This document shows positions 1 to 7,713 of a stretch of 64,000 nucleotides of DNA, in pieces. The stretch covers positions 558,001 through 622,000 of the forward strand of contig CAVTAR010000001.1 of NCBI GenBank assembly GCA_963732775.1. Direction: 5' to 3'. Origin of the DNA: CAVRQM01 sp963732775. GTDB lineage: Bacteria > Pseudomonadota > Alphaproteobacteria > Acetobacterales > Acetobacteraceae. The notes below the pieces were generated by a model, which searched no databases, was not told the DNA's origin, and saw only the letters and a program-made list of their open reading frames with translations. Both the position numbers and the translations under genes were made by a program. Numbering within the stretch: the stretch's first letter is position 1; each line of letters starts with the position of its first letter.

Positions 1-177
1 CCCGACGAGATCGTGCACGCCGGCACGGCCATCGACGTCGGCGAGGCGGCGGTGGAGCAGTTGGCGCTGTCGCTCGACCCGTATCCGCGCCGGCCGGACG
101 CAGCGTTGCCGGAGCCGGACGCCGCGGATCCCGCGCCGCATCCGTTCGCCGGGTTGGGGCGGCTGCGGCTGGAGTAA
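1..177 (+). CDS. YceD/DUF177 family protein, C-terminal fragment
   Basis: An open frame runs in from the left edge and ends at TAA 175-177, giving 58 residues of a C-terminus. It contains a segment reading EQLALSLDPYPRRP, followed by an acidic, proline-rich tail ending GLGRLRLE. This resembles the end of the DUF177/YceD family, which normally sits directly upstream of rpmF and is linked to 23S rRNA and L32 assembly. Here rpmF lies 2 kb downstream, after an SDR/LysR pair, so the usual adjacency is broken. The family call rests on a short fragment plus synteny; the start lies outside the window. Confidence 0.6.
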   Translation, partial: PDEIVHAGTAIDVGEAAVEQLALSLDPYPRRPDAALPEPDAADPAPHPFAGLGRLRLE

Positions 178-209
178 AGCGGCCGACCGGCACGTACGGC
201 GGGGCGCCG

Positions 210-1040
210 TCAGGTGTCCGCGTCCGTGGACATGGCGAGGTCGCGCTGCCCGTCCAGCGCCGCAATCCGGCTCTCGAGGGCGGCACGGATAGCGGCATAG
301 GTGCTGCTGCCGAGGGCAAGCCGGAACGGCGCCGGGCTGACCTGCACGGTGTCGATCATGGCCTGCGCCATCTTGGCCGGGTCGCCCTTGATCTCGAAGG
401 CGCCGGCCGCGATGGCGCGACGGATCGCGCCCGCCGGCGTCGCATCGTAGATGTCCATCGGCGGCGGGGTGACGAGTCCGGTCCCGAAGCTGGTCCGGGC
501 CGGCCCTGGCTCGACGATCGTGAACTCGATCCCGAACGGGGCGACTTCCTGCGCCACGGATTCCACGAAGCCTTCGATCCCCCACTTGGTCGCGTGGTAC
601 AGGCTGAAGCCAGGGTAGGCGATCTGGCCGCCCTCCGACGAAACTTGCAGGATCCGCCCGCCACCCTGGGCGCGCAGAAGCGGCAGGGCGGCGCGGATCA
701 CCTGGATAGAGCCGATGAGGTTGGTGTCGATCTGCTGGCGGATCTGGTCGTCGCTCACCTCCTCGCCGGCGCCGAACAGCCCGTACGCCGCGTTGTTCAC
801 GACCACATCGACGCGGCCCATCTCGTCGAAGGCGCGAGCGACGACGCTACGGACCGCGGCGGTGTCGGTCACGTCCAGCGATGCCACCCAGAGGCGGTCG
901 CCATGCCGCGCCGCGAGGTCGTCGAGCGCACCCTCTGTCCGCAGGGTCGCCGCCACGCGATCGCCGAGGGCCAGGAGCTTGCTGGTCAGTTCCCTGCCGA
1001 AGCCGGAGGAGGTGCCAGTGATGAACCAAGTCTTGGCCAT
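210..1040 (-). CDS. SDR-family oxidoreductase
   Basis: A 276-residue classical short-chain dehydrogenase. It has the Rossmann glycine motif TGTSSGFG at residues 8-15, NNAAY at 82-86, a serine pair near 134-135 and the YHATK catalytic motif with Y148 and K152. The start at 1040 is chosen because the glycine motif follows directly and a GAGAGGAC ribosome site lies upstream; the frame stays open much further upstream but that part is not coding. It is divergent from a LysR regulator, a common pairing in which the regulator controls the enzyme. The substrate cannot be told from the sequence. Confidence 0.9.
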   Translation of the reverse strand: MAKTWFITGTSSGFGRELTSKLLALGDRVAATLRTEGALDDLAARHGDRLWVASLDVTDTAAVRSVVARAFDEMGRVDVVVNNAAYGLFGAGEEVSDDQIRQQIDTNLIGSIQVIRAALPLLRAQGGGRILQVSSEGGQIAYPGFSLYHATKWGIEGFVESVAQEVAPFGIEFTIVEPGPARTSFGTGLVTPPPMDIYDATPAGAIRRAIAAGAFEIKGDPAKMAQAMIDTVQVSPAPFRLALGSSTYAAIRAALESRIAALDGQRDLAMSTDADT

Positions 1041-1151
1041 GGGGGGAGTCCTCTCGATCGAGCCGCCGGATCGCGGCCCGTGCGGAGAGATGGACTCGTG
1101 CCATGGGGGTGCCCATACCAGGAATATTGCATGGCTTGGTGAGGATTGCCC
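1041..1151. promoter_or_regulatory. Divergent SDR/LysR promoter region
   Basis: These 111 bases separate two divergent genes and must hold both promoters. An inverted pair GCCATG/CATGGC (about 1099 and 1130) brackets an AT-rich core reading ATACCAGGAATATTG, of the kind bound by LysR proteins. No convincing -35/-10 pair was assigned. The operator role is inferred from layout. Confidence 0.45.
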
Positions 1152-2045
1152 ATGAATGGGAGGCCGAGCCTCGGCGATCTCACGGCGTTCGCCGCCATCG
1201 CCACGCACCGCAGCTTTCGCCGGGCGGCCGACGAGCTTGGTCTTGCGCCGTCTACGCTGAGCCACATGATCCGCAGCCTTGAGACGAGCCTGGGCGCGCG
1301 GCTGCTGCACCGCACGACGCGCAGCGTCTTGCCCACCGAGGCTGGCGCGAACCTGCTCGCGCGCCTCCAGCCAGTGCTGCGCGACCTCGGTCAGGCGCTG
1401 GACGAGATCGACTCGTTCCGGCAATTTCCGGGCGGGACCCTGCGGGTCAATGCCACCGAGGCGGCGGCCCGCCTGCTGCTGAAGACCGTCGTGCCAATTT
1501 TCCTGGCGCGGCACCCGGCTATGTCGCTCGACCTGGTGACGGAGGGTCGGCTCGTCGACATCGTGGCCGAGGGCTTCGACGCGGGCGTGCGGCTCGGCGA
1601 AGCCGTGCCGCGCGACATGGTCGCAGTGCGCTTCGGCGGCCCGGTGCGTTTCCTCGCGGTGGCGTCCGCGGCCTACCTCGCCGGACGCCCGCCGCCGCGC
1701 ACGCCGGACGATTTGCGCCACCATGCCTGCATCCGCTTTCGCCTACCAAGCGGCAAGCCGTTCCGCTGGGAGTTCGAGAAGCACGGGCAGGAACTGGCAG
1801 TCGATGTACCCGGCAGCCTGACGCTCGACCATGTCGAGCTGATGACGGAGGCCGCCGTGGCCGGGCTCGGCATCGCCTACGTGCCGAGCCGGTCGGCGCG
1901 GCCCCATGTCGAAGCCGGCTCGCTGGTCTGCCTGCTGGAGGATTGGTGCCCGTCGATCGCGGGCCTGTTCCTCTACTATCCGGGCCACCGCCACGTCCCG
2001 CCCGGATTGCGGGCATTCATCGACGTGCTGAGGGAGGTGGGTTGA
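1152..2045 (+). CDS. LysR-family transcriptional regulator
   Basis: 297 residues with the usual LysR plan. An N-terminal winged HTH covers about residues 5-65, with FRRAADELGLAPSTLSHMIR as recognition region and LGARLLHRTTR after it. An effector-binding domain follows. ATG 1152 is preferred over TTG 1146 because GAGG at 1141-1144 is well placed for it. The DPxx-type opening of the effector domain (GTLRVNATEAAARLLL) and a tail in which GLGIAYVP is visible fit the AaeR/DsdC-like subgroup that often controls a divergent SDR gene. The likely target is the neighbouring oxidoreductase; the inducer is unknown. Confidence 0.9.
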   Translation: MNGRPSLGDLTAFAAIATHRSFRRAADELGLAPSTLSHMIRSLETSLGARLLHRTTRSVLPTEAGANLLARLQPVLRDLGQALDEIDSFRQFPGGTLRVNATEAAARLLLKTVVPIFLARHPAMSLDLVTEGRLVDIVAEGFDAGVRLGEAVPRDMVAVRFGGPVRFLAVASAAYLAGRPPPRTPDDLRHHACIRFRLPSGKPFRWEFEKHGQELAVDVPGSLTLDHVELMTEAAVAGLGIAYVPSRSARPHVEAGSLVCLLEDWCPSIAGLFLYYPGHRHVPPGLRAFIDVLREVG

Positions 2046-2073
2046 AGCGCCGTCTAGCGCAGTCCGGCGCGAT

Positions 2074-2106
2074 CTGCCGGGGTCCTGCCGGGGTCCTGCC
2101 GGGGTT
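2074..2106. repeat. Three tandem 11-bp repeats
   Basis: The unit CTGCCGGGGTC occurs three times head to tail at 2074, 2085 and 2096, the last copy ending TT. It lies just after the LysR stop, at the junction between the inserted SDR/LysR pair and the rpmF side. Function is unknown; it may be slippage-prone DNA. Confidence 0.8.
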
Positions 2107-2225
2107 CCGGGCAGTTGCGGCCCCTGTCCCCCTCTGCTATCTCGCGCGCCTCACATCGGCGCCAGCGCGCTTGCGCCGCGCCGCGCGGCGTGCCGCGTCA
2201 TCTGGACTGGAAGGGGCATCGTCCC

Positions 2226-2429
2226 ATGGCTGTTCCCAAGCGGAAGACCTCGCCGTCGCGGCGCGGCATGCGTCGTGCCCATGAGGCGCTGCCCGTGGAG
2301 GCGCATGCGGAGTGCCCGAATTGCGGCGAGCTGCGCCGGCCGCACAACGTCTGCAGCCATTGCGGCCACTACGACGGGCGCGAGGTCGTGACCGCCGGCC
2401 GCGCGATGAAGGGCGCCGTCCGCGCCTGA
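2226..2429 (+). CDS. rpmF: 50S ribosomal protein L32
   Basis: 67 residues beginning MAVPKRKTSPSRRGMRR, the standard L32 opening. Four cysteines (C30, C33, C43, C46) form the zinc-ribbon knuckles, so this is the zinc-binding form of the large-subunit protein. The frame extends upstream, but ATG 2226 matches the family start and has GGAAGGGG ahead of it. It precedes plsX and fabH, the conserved order linking ribosome and lipid genes in proteobacteria. Confidence 0.97.
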   Translation: MAVPKRKTSPSRRGMRRAHEALPVEAHAECPNCGELRRPHNVCSHCGHYDGREVVTAGRAMKGAVRA

Positions 2430-2482
2430 TCCGGTGAGCCAGCGGTTGGACGGCCGCGTCCGGCCATGAAGGACACGACGAC

Positions 2483-3544
2483 GTGACGGACCAGCCGACA
2501 TCCGAGCCCGCGGCGGCCAGCGGGGGCTACACGCTGGCCGTGGATGCCATGGGCGGCGACGGCGCGCCCGACATGGTGGTGGCGGGGCTCGCCGCCGCGG
2601 CCGAGCGCCATCCGGCGGCGCGCTTCCTGCTGGTGGGCGATGAGGTGCGCCTCGCGCCGCTGCTGAGGCGTCACAAGCGCGCGCGTGCCGCCTGCACCGT
2701 GCGCCACGCGGCCGACGCCATCAGCGGCGACATGAAGCCCACCGCGGCGCTGCGGCTGCGCGGCACTTCCATGCGCATCGCCATCGACGCGGTAGCCGGC
2801 GGCGAGGCGAAGGGCGTCGTCAGCGCCGGCAACACCGGCGCGCTGATGGCGCTGGCGAAGATCGTGCTACGCACGCTGCCGGGCATCGACCGGCCGGCGA
2901 TGGCGGCGATCTTCCCCTCGGCACGGGGCGATGTCGTGATGCTCGACCTCGGCGCCAACCTCGGCTGCGACGCGCGCCACCTGGTGCAGTTCGCGGTGAT
3001 GGGCGACGTGTTCGCGCGCACCGTGCTCGGCCTTACCGCGCCGACCACCGGCCTGCTGAACGTGGGTTCCGAGGAGCTGAAGGGTGACGAGCGGCTGCGC
3101 GAGGCGGCCGAGGTGCTGCGGGGCAGCCATATCGGCGCGCAGTTCCACGGCTTCGTCGAGGGCGACGACATCGGCGCCGGCACGACCGACGTCGTGGTGA
3201 CGGACGGGTTCACCGGCAACATCGCCCTGAAGGCGAGCGAGGGCGCGCTGCGGCTGGTCGGCGGCCTGCTGCGCCAAGTGTTCTCGGCCTCGATCTCGGC
3301 CCGGCTCGGCTACCTGCTGGCCCGCCCCGGGCTCGACCGGCTGCGCGAGTGGCTCGACCCCCGGCGCTACAACGGCGCGGTGATGCTGGGCCTGAACGGG
3401 GTGGTGGTGAAGTCGCACGGCGGCACCGACGCGTTCGGCTTCGCCCACGCCGTCGATGTCGCGATGGACATGGTGGTGCACCGCTTCGACGAGCGCATCC
3501 GCGAGGGCCTGGGGCGTCTGGCGCGCCTGCCAACCGCCGCATGA
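2483..3544 (+). CDS. plsX: Phosphate acyltransferase PlsX
   Basis: 353 residues, GTG start. PlsX converts acyl-ACP and phosphate to acyl-phosphate for phosphatidic acid synthesis at the membrane. The family motif VDAMGGDGAP lies at residues 20-29, with GVVSAGNTGALMA and VTDGFTGNIALK further on. The length is normal. It ends 10 bases before fabH, and an ATG overlaps its stop at 3541, so the two genes are probably translated together. This coupling of phospholipid and fatty acid initiation genes is conserved in bacteria. Confidence 0.97.
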   Translation: MTDQPTSEPAAASGGYTLAVDAMGGDGAPDMVVAGLAAAAERHPAARFLLVGDEVRLAPLLRRHKRARAACTVRHAADAISGDMKPTAALRLRGTSMRIAIDAVAGGEAKGVVSAGNTGALMALAKIVLRTLPGIDRPAMAAIFPSARGDVVMLDLGANLGCDARHLVQFAVMGDVFARTVLGLTAPTTGLLNVGSEELKGDERLREAAEVLRGSHIGAQFHGFVEGDDIGAGTTDVVVTDGFTGNIALKASEGALRLVGGLLRQVFSASISARLGYLLARPGLDRLREWLDPRRYNGAVMLGLNGVVVKSHGGTDAFGFAHAVDVAMDMVVHRFDERIREGLGRLARLPTAA

Positions 3545-3554
3545 CCCAGGCCGC

Positions 3555-4541
3555 ATGACCCAGCCGGCTTCAGTATGCCGGTCGGTGGTCGCCGGGATCG
3601 GCGGCTACCTGCCGGAGACGGTGATGACCAACGACGAGTTGGCGCGCACCGTGGAGACGTCGGACGCATGGATCGTCGAGCGCACCGGCATCCGCCAGCG
3701 CCACATCTGCCAGCCGCACGAGACCTGCGTGTTCATGGCCACCGCCGCGGCGCGCGAGGCGCTGGCCGACGCGGGGGTCGCGGCCGGCGACGTGGGCGCC
3801 GTGATCGTGGCCACCGCCACCCCCGACCAGGCGTTCCCGGCGACCGCGGTGCGGGTGCAGGCGGCACTCGGCACCACGGGCTTCGGCTTCGACCTGGCCG
3901 CCGCGTGCAGCGGGTTCATCTATGCGCTCTCGGTCGCCGACGCGATGATCCGCACCGGGCAGGTGGCGCGCGTGCTGGTGATCGGCTCGGAGGTCTACTC
4001 GCGCATCCTGAACTGGCAGGACCGCGGCACCTGCGTGCTGTTCGGCGACGGCGCCGGGGCCGTGCTGCTGCAGGCCGAGCACGGCCGGGGCGACTGCGAC
4101 GATCGCGGCGTGCTGTCCACCCACCTGCACGCCGATGGCCGGCTGGGCGACCTGCTCTACATCGACGGCGCGGTCGGGCTGTCCGACAAGTCGGGCCACC
4201 TGGTGATGAACGGGCGGGAGGTGTTCCGCCACGCCGTGCTGCTGCTCGCCGAGGCGGTCGATCAGGCGCTGGCCGCGCTGCACCTGCCGGCGAGCGCGAT
4301 CGACTGGCTGATCCCGCACCAGGCGAACGGGCGCATCATCGACGCGGTGGGCCGCCGGCTCGGATTGCCGGCGAGCAAGGTGATCCGCACCGTGGACCGG
4401 CACGCCAACACCTCGGCTGCCTCGATCCCGCTGGCGCTGGCCGAGGGCTACCGCGACGGACGGGTGCGCCGCGGGCAGCTGCTGTTGCTGGAGGCGCTGG
4501 GCGGCGGGCTCACCTGGGGCTCGGCGGTGGTGCGGCTGTAG
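3555..4541 (+). CDS. fabH: Beta-ketoacyl-ACP synthase III FabH
   Basis: 328 residues. FabH condenses acetyl-CoA with malonyl-ACP to start fatty acid synthesis. The catalytic triad is intact: C118 in AAACSGF, H255 in IPHQANGR and N285 in HANTS. ATG 3555 gives the family length; ATG 3541 overlapping the plsX stop is out of frame. The gene follows plsX directly and is followed by a separately promoted ihfA. Confidence 0.97.
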   Translation: MTQPASVCRSVVAGIGGYLPETVMTNDELARTVETSDAWIVERTGIRQRHICQPHETCVFMATAAAREALADAGVAAGDVGAVIVATATPDQAFPATAVRVQAALGTTGFGFDLAAACSGFIYALSVADAMIRTGQVARVLVIGSEVYSRILNWQDRGTCVLFGDGAGAVLLQAEHGRGDCDDRGVLSTHLHADGRLGDLLYIDGAVGLSDKSGHLVMNGREVFRHAVLLLAEAVDQALAALHLPASAIDWLIPHQANGRIIDAVGRRLGLPASKVIRTVDRHANTSAASIPLALAEGYRDGRVRRGQLLLLEALGGGLTWGSAVVRL

Positions 4542-4625
4542 CCGGCCGAGCGCTGGGATGAGGCAGCGAGGCTGGCGTGCCGGCCAAAGGCTTGTTTTCC
4601 GGCTATTGTAGCCGAAGCCGGATTG

Positions 4626-4654
4626 TTGACGTGGCCCGACCCGCTGCCTAGCGT
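4626..4654 (+). promoter_or_regulatory. ihfA promoter, leaderless geometry
   Basis: TTGACG (4626-4631), a 17-base spacer and TAGCGT (4649-4654) form a good housekeeping promoter. Only six bases separate the -10 box from the ihfA ATG at 4661, so transcription would start at or next to the A of ATG. No Shine-Dalgarno sequence is present. Confidence 0.7.
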
Positions 4655-4660
4655 CGGACG

Positions 4661-4978
4661 ATGAGCACCGTCACGCGCGCCCATTTGGCCGAGACGATCT
4701 ATGCCGAAGTGGGGCTTTCGCGCAACGAGTTGACCGACCTGCTGGAGACCGTCCTGGCTCGCTTGTCCGCCGCCCTGGAAGCGGGAGAATCTGTCAAGAT
4801 CAGCGGCTTCGGGACCTTCTCGGTGCGCCAGAAGGGGCGCCGCGTCGGCCGCAACCCCAAGACGGGCGTGGAGGTGCCGATCCTGCCGCGTCGCGTGCTG
4901 GTGTTTCGGCCGAGCCAGGTCCTGAAGGCCCATGTCAACCACGTCGCACCCCCGACCCGGCTCGGGGAGGACGAGTGA
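4661..4978 (+). CDS. ihfA: Integration host factor alpha subunit
   Basis: 105 residues of the HU/IHF DNA-bending family. The signature GFGTFSVRQKGRRVGRNPKTG spans about residues 48-68, and the proline-tipped arm that enters the minor groove follows. Its place after fabH and before a MerR gene is typical of ihfA (himA) in alphaproteobacteria. The C-terminal tail after HVNHV is slightly long. The stop overlaps the MerR GTG (GTGA), so the pair is translationally coupled. The mRNA looks leaderless. Confidence 0.95.
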   Translation: MSTVTRAHLAETIYAEVGLSRNELTDLLETVLARLSAALEAGESVKISGFGTFSVRQKGRRVGRNPKTGVEVPILPRRVLVFRPSQVLKAHVNHVAPPTRLGEDE

Positions 4979-5577
4979 TCCTGCCGCCGGCCGAGCCGGC
5001 CGAGCCGGGCGCGCCCGAGGCGGAGCGCGGGCCCGGGCGCGGGGCCGAGCCGCCGGGCGGCGAGCCCGATGCGACCGGCTTGGCCGGCCGCGGCCGGCCG
5101 AAGAAGGCGCCGAACGCCTTCCGCACCATCAGCGAAGTGGCCGACGACCTGCATATCCCGCAGCACGTCCTGCGCTTCTGGGAGACCAAGTTCACGCAGG
5201 TGAAACCGCTGAAGCGCGGCGGCGGCCGGCGCTACTACCGCCCCGACGACATCGCCCTGCTGCGGCGCATCTCCGATTTGCTGTACATCCAGGGCTACAC
5301 CATCAAGGGCGTGCAGCGGCTGCTGCGCGAGAGTGGCGGCAAGCTGTCCGACGACATCCCGCCGCCCGCGCCCGAGGAGCGGCAGACCGAGGCCGAGCGC
5401 CGGATGGTGGCGGGCGGCGAAGAGATCGACGTGCCGGAGCTCGGCCTGCCCACGCCGCCCGAGACCGCCGCGCGGCGTGCGGACGACCTGGTCGCCGCGC
5501 GCGAGGTGGAGCGGCTGCGCGCCGTGCTCCGGGGCACGTTGCGGGAGCTGGAGGCGCTGCGTGCGCTGCTCGGCTGA
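4975..5577 (+). CDS. MerR-family transcriptional regulator
   Basis: 200 residues starting at GTG 4975, which overlaps the ihfA stop. A disordered proline/glutamate-rich N-terminus of about 45 residues precedes a MerR HTH (about 50-118) with FRTISEVADDLHIPQHVLRF and GGGRRYYRPDDI. The C-terminal third carries a helical dimerisation segment with VEVERLRAVLRGTLRELEAL-type heptads. No metal-binding cysteines are seen, so it is not a classical metal sensor. This MerR protein next to ihfA is a conserved alphaproteobacterial pair of unknown role. Confidence 0.9.
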   Translation: MILPPAEPAEPGAPEAERGPGRGAEPPGGEPDATGLAGRGRPKKAPNAFRTISEVADDLHIPQHVLRFWETKFTQVKPLKRGGGRRYYRPDDIALLRRISDLLYIQGYTIKGVQRLLRESGGKLSDDIPPPAPEERQTEAERRMVAGGEEIDVPELGLPTPPETAARRADDLVAAREVERLRAVLRGTLRELEALRALLG

Positions 5578-5642
5578 CGCCGGCCGCCCGTGGCCGGGGC
5601 ACGTTGCGGCGGCACGGGGGCGCTGCTACAGCAAGCCGGTGT

Positions 5643-5719
5643 CGGAGCGTAGCGCAGCCTGGTAGCGCATCAGTCTGGGGGACTGGGGGTCGTGGGTTCG
5701 AATCCCGCCGCTCCGACCA
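5643..5719 (+). tRNA. tRNA-Pro (anticodon GGG)
   Basis: A full 77-base cloverleaf with encoded CCA. The acceptor stem is CGGAGCG/CGCTCCG, the D-stem GCGC/GCGC, the anticodon stem TCAGT/ACTGG and the T-stem GTGGG/CCCGC with TTCGAAT loop. The anticodon is GGG at 5677-5679. A downstream ORF begins 17 bases after its 3' end and may share the transcript. Confidence 0.97.
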
Positions 5720-5736
5720 CCCCCGTCCCCGTCCCC

Positions 5737-6075
5737 GTGCTGCGCGTCACGCTGCGGCTCGACGTGGGCGGGCGGGCGACGCTCGGGCCCGGCAAGGTGC
5801 GGCTGCTGGAACTCATCGGCGAACTGGGTTCCATCTCGGCTGCCGGGCGCGGCATGGGCATGAGCTATCGGCGTGCCTGGGCCCTGGTCGAGACACTCAA
5901 TGCGACGTTCGAGGCGCCGCTGATCGCGGCACGGCCCGGCGGGGCGGGGGGTGGCGGGGCGGTGCTGCTGCCGCTCGGCGTCGAGGTGGTCGGCTTGTAT
6001 CGCGACCTGGAGCGCGCGGCGACCGACGGCGGCAGCGCCGCGCTGGCTCGTTTCGGCGCGCTGCTGAAGCCGTGA
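5737..6075 (+). CDS. ModE-like winged-HTH regulator, DNA-binding domain only
   Basis: 112 residues from GTG 5737. The segment LLELIGELGSISAAGRGMGMSYRRAWALVE matches the N-terminal winged HTH of ModE, the molybdate-responsive repressor. The protein stops after this domain (about 110 residues), so the C-terminal molybdate-binding MOP domains of E. coli ModE are absent; many alphaproteobacterial homologues share this short form. An upstream GTG lies inside tRNA-Pro and is rejected. No mod transporter genes are nearby, so the target is unknown. Confidence 0.8.
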   Translation: MLRVTLRLDVGGRATLGPGKVRLLELIGELGSISAAGRGMGMSYRRAWALVETLNATFEAPLIAARPGGAGGGGAVLLPLGVEVVGLYRDLERAATDGGSAALARFGALLKP

Positions 6076-6125
6076 GCCAAGGCCGAGCGCCGGCACGACG
6101 GCGCGTCCCCGGATGGATTGCCGGT

Positions 6126-6154
6126 TTGCCGGCCGGCTCCCGCCGACTTATGCA
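6126..6154 (+). promoter_or_regulatory. Promoter of the 2Fe-2S protein gene, leaderless geometry
   Basis: TTGCCG (6126-6131), 17 bases, then TATGCA (6149-6154), with exactly six bases to ATG 6161. This is the same spacing as the ihfA promoter, and no ribosome-binding site is visible before the ATG. Confidence 0.55.
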
Positions 6155-6160
6155 GGCGCC

Positions 6161-6511
6161 ATGCAAGACCTGCCGGCTGCCCCCGCACCGTTTCACGACC
6201 TCGTGCTGGTGTGCCGCAAGTGCTCTGGCAAGCTGGATGGCCGCGGGTTCGGGCCCGACGGCGACCTCACGCTGCGCGAGACGCTGAAGATTCACATCCG
6301 CGAGCACGGGCTGAAGGGCGTGCTGCGCGCGGTGGAGACCGACTGCCTCGATCTGTGCCCTGAGGGGCGGGTCAGCGTCATGCGCATCGCCTCCCCGCAC
6401 GAGATCGTGCCGGTGCCGCCCGGGACGGGGGTGGCGGCGGTGCTGGAGCGCCTCGGGCTCGGCGGCGTAGCGGGCCTCAGTCCAGTTGGCGCGCCAGCCG
6501 CCGTGCCATGA
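6161..6511 (+). CDS. Thioredoxin-like (2Fe-2S) ferredoxin protein
   Basis: 116 residues with four candidate cluster ligands: the pair in VCRKC near residue 19 and the pair in DCLDLCPEG near residues 65-69. This spacing fits the thioredoxin-fold 2Fe-2S family (COG5469/DUF1636-like metal-binding proteins), small soluble electron carriers or metal-binding proteins. ATG 6161 is chosen because the conserved region starts just after it and a promoter is correctly spaced. Its 3' end overlaps the opposite-strand membrane protein gene by 35 bases. The redox partner is unknown. Confidence 0.8.
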   Translation: MQDLPAAPAPFHDLVLVCRKCSGKLDGRGFGPDGDLTLRETLKIHIREHGLKGVLRAVETDCLDLCPEGRVSVMRIASPHEIVPVPPGTGVAAVLERLGLGGVAGLSPVGAPAAVP

Positions 6512-6680
6512 CCCAGCCGACCACGCCGCTGATGGGGGCCGCCGGGATCAGCAGTAGCCAGCCGACGTTGGCGCCGGCCACCACGAGCCCGAGGCCGATG
6601 CCGAGCAGCAGCCCGCCGATCAGCCCGCCGCTGACGCCGGCGCTGATGCCGAGCACGAGGATGTCGCCGCGCGTGACCAT
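6477..6680 (-). CDS. Small glycine-zipper membrane protein
   Basis: 67 residues, MVTRGDILVLG start. Two hydrophobic stretches (about 7-36 and 39-57) contain repeated glycines (GVSGGLIGGLLLGIGLGL), which suggests a tight helical hairpin in the inner membrane. A basic tail RRLARQ follows. It runs tail to tail with the 2Fe-2S gene and overlaps it by 35 bases. No family was recognised. Confidence 0.6.
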   Translation of the reverse strand: MVTRGDILVLGISAGVSGGLIGGLLLGIGLGLVVAGANVGWLLLIPAAPISGVVGWVMARRLARQLD

Positions 6681-6725
6681 GGGCGAGCGTCTTGCAGATG
6701 TGGCGGGGGGTGGCAACATCCCGGC

Positions 6726-6914
6726 GTGGAAGCGGACGACGAGGAACGAGAACTGAGGTCGGAGCCGATGCGCGCCGATATCGCCTCGAAGCGTGAGCAG
6801 ACTCGCTGGAAGCCATGCAGGGCGATGGCGACCGCCTTCGGTGCCGGGATAGCTTTTGCGACGGTCTTGCTCGGTGTCACGACCTGCGTGCTGAGCCGCT
6901 TCCTGCCGCACTGA
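6726..6914 (+). CDS. Small ORF with one membrane segment
   Basis: 62 residues from GTG 6726, or 48 from ATG 6768. A charged N-terminus is followed by one hydrophobic helix (AFGAGIAFATVLLGVTTCVL) and a short basic end. The reading frame sits between divergent genes just before the rpsD promoter. No family was recognised and no strong ribosome site is visible, so it may not be translated. Confidence 0.35.
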   Translation: MEADDEERELRSEPMRADIASKREQTRWKPCRAMATAFGAGIAFATVLLGVTTCVLSRFLPH

Positions 6915-6917
6915 CGT

Positions 6918-6946
6918 TTGACTTCCCCGCCCAGGCGGCCTAACCC
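6918..6946 (+). promoter_or_regulatory. Likely rpsD promoter
   Basis: TTGACT (6918-6923), a 17-base spacer and TAACCC (6941-6946). Transcription would give a leader of about 130 bases before rpsD, long enough to hold the S4 autoregulatory site known in other bacteria, though no specific fold was assigned. Confidence 0.45.
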
Positions 6947-7085
6947 CCGCGGCACTGTCGGGAACGTGGACGGGGCTTCGGGCCTCGCGCCCGCCGTCGC
7001 GGCGTTTCGCGAGGGCCTACCGGCGCAACAAGCCGCAGACCGTGTCGCAAGCCGGTTGGGGCACAGAGCCGAAAGGGCACCGCGC

Positions 7086-7703
7086 ATGACCAAGCGCGTC
7101 GAGAGCAAGTACAAGATCAACCGCCGTCTTGGCGTGAATCTGTGGGGCCGGCCGAAATCGCCGCTGTCCAAGCGCGAATACGGACCGGGCCAGCACGGCC
7201 AGCGCCGCAAGCAGAAGCCGACCGATTTCGGCATCCAGCTCATGGCCAAGCAGAAGCTGAAAGGCTACTACGGCAACATCGGCGAGAAGCAGTTCCACAA
7301 ATACTACACTGAGGCGGTGCGCCGGAAGGGCGACACTGGCGAAAACCTGATCGAGCTGCTGGAACGTCGGCTCGATGCTGTGATCTATCGCATGAAGTTC
7401 GCCATCACGCCGTTCGCGTCGCGCCAGTTCATCAACCACGGCCACGTCACGGTGAATGGCAAGAAGGTGAATATCGCGAGCTTCCAGGTGCGCGACAACG
7501 ACGTGATCGAGGTCAAGGAGAAGTCCAAGCAGCTCGCCATGGTGCTGGACGCGACACAGACCGCCGAGCGCGACGTGCCGGAGTATCTCGAGGTCGACCA
7601 CCGCGCCATGAAGGGCAGGTTCGCGCGTACGCCAAAAATCTCCGATGTGCCGTATCCGGTGCAGATGGAGCCGAACCTGGTGGTGGAGTTCTACTCGCGC
7701 TGA
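7086..7703 (+). CDS. rpsD: 30S ribosomal protein S4
   Basis: 205 residues, the normal alphaproteobacterial length. S4 binds 16S rRNA and nucleates small-subunit assembly. The opening MTKRVESKYKINRRLGVNLWG, the S4 RNA-binding region (LIELLERRLDAVIYRMKF to the HVTVNGKKV segment) and the end VEFYSR are all present. ATG 7086 has AAAGGG upstream; the frame is open further back but lacks S4 sequence. It stands apart from other ribosomal genes, as is usual in this class. The gene is intact although its downstream neighbours are heavily frameshifted. Confidence 0.97.
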   Translation: MTKRVESKYKINRRLGVNLWGRPKSPLSKREYGPGQHGQRRKQKPTDFGIQLMAKQKLKGYYGNIGEKQFHKYYTEAVRRKGDTGENLIELLERRLDAVIYRMKFAITPFASRQFINHGHVTVNGKKVNIASFQVRDNDVIEVKEKSKQLAMVLDATQTAERDVPEYLEVDHRAMKGRFARTPKISDVPYPVQMEPNLVVEFYSR

Positions 7704-7713
7704 GGCGCGTCGC

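Noticed and set aside
210..1724. A 504-residue minus-strand protein fused to the SDR
   Set aside because: The extra N-terminal 228 residues are the antisense of the LysR gene and show no family features. The SDR starts at 1040 with a ribosome site and its glycine motif.
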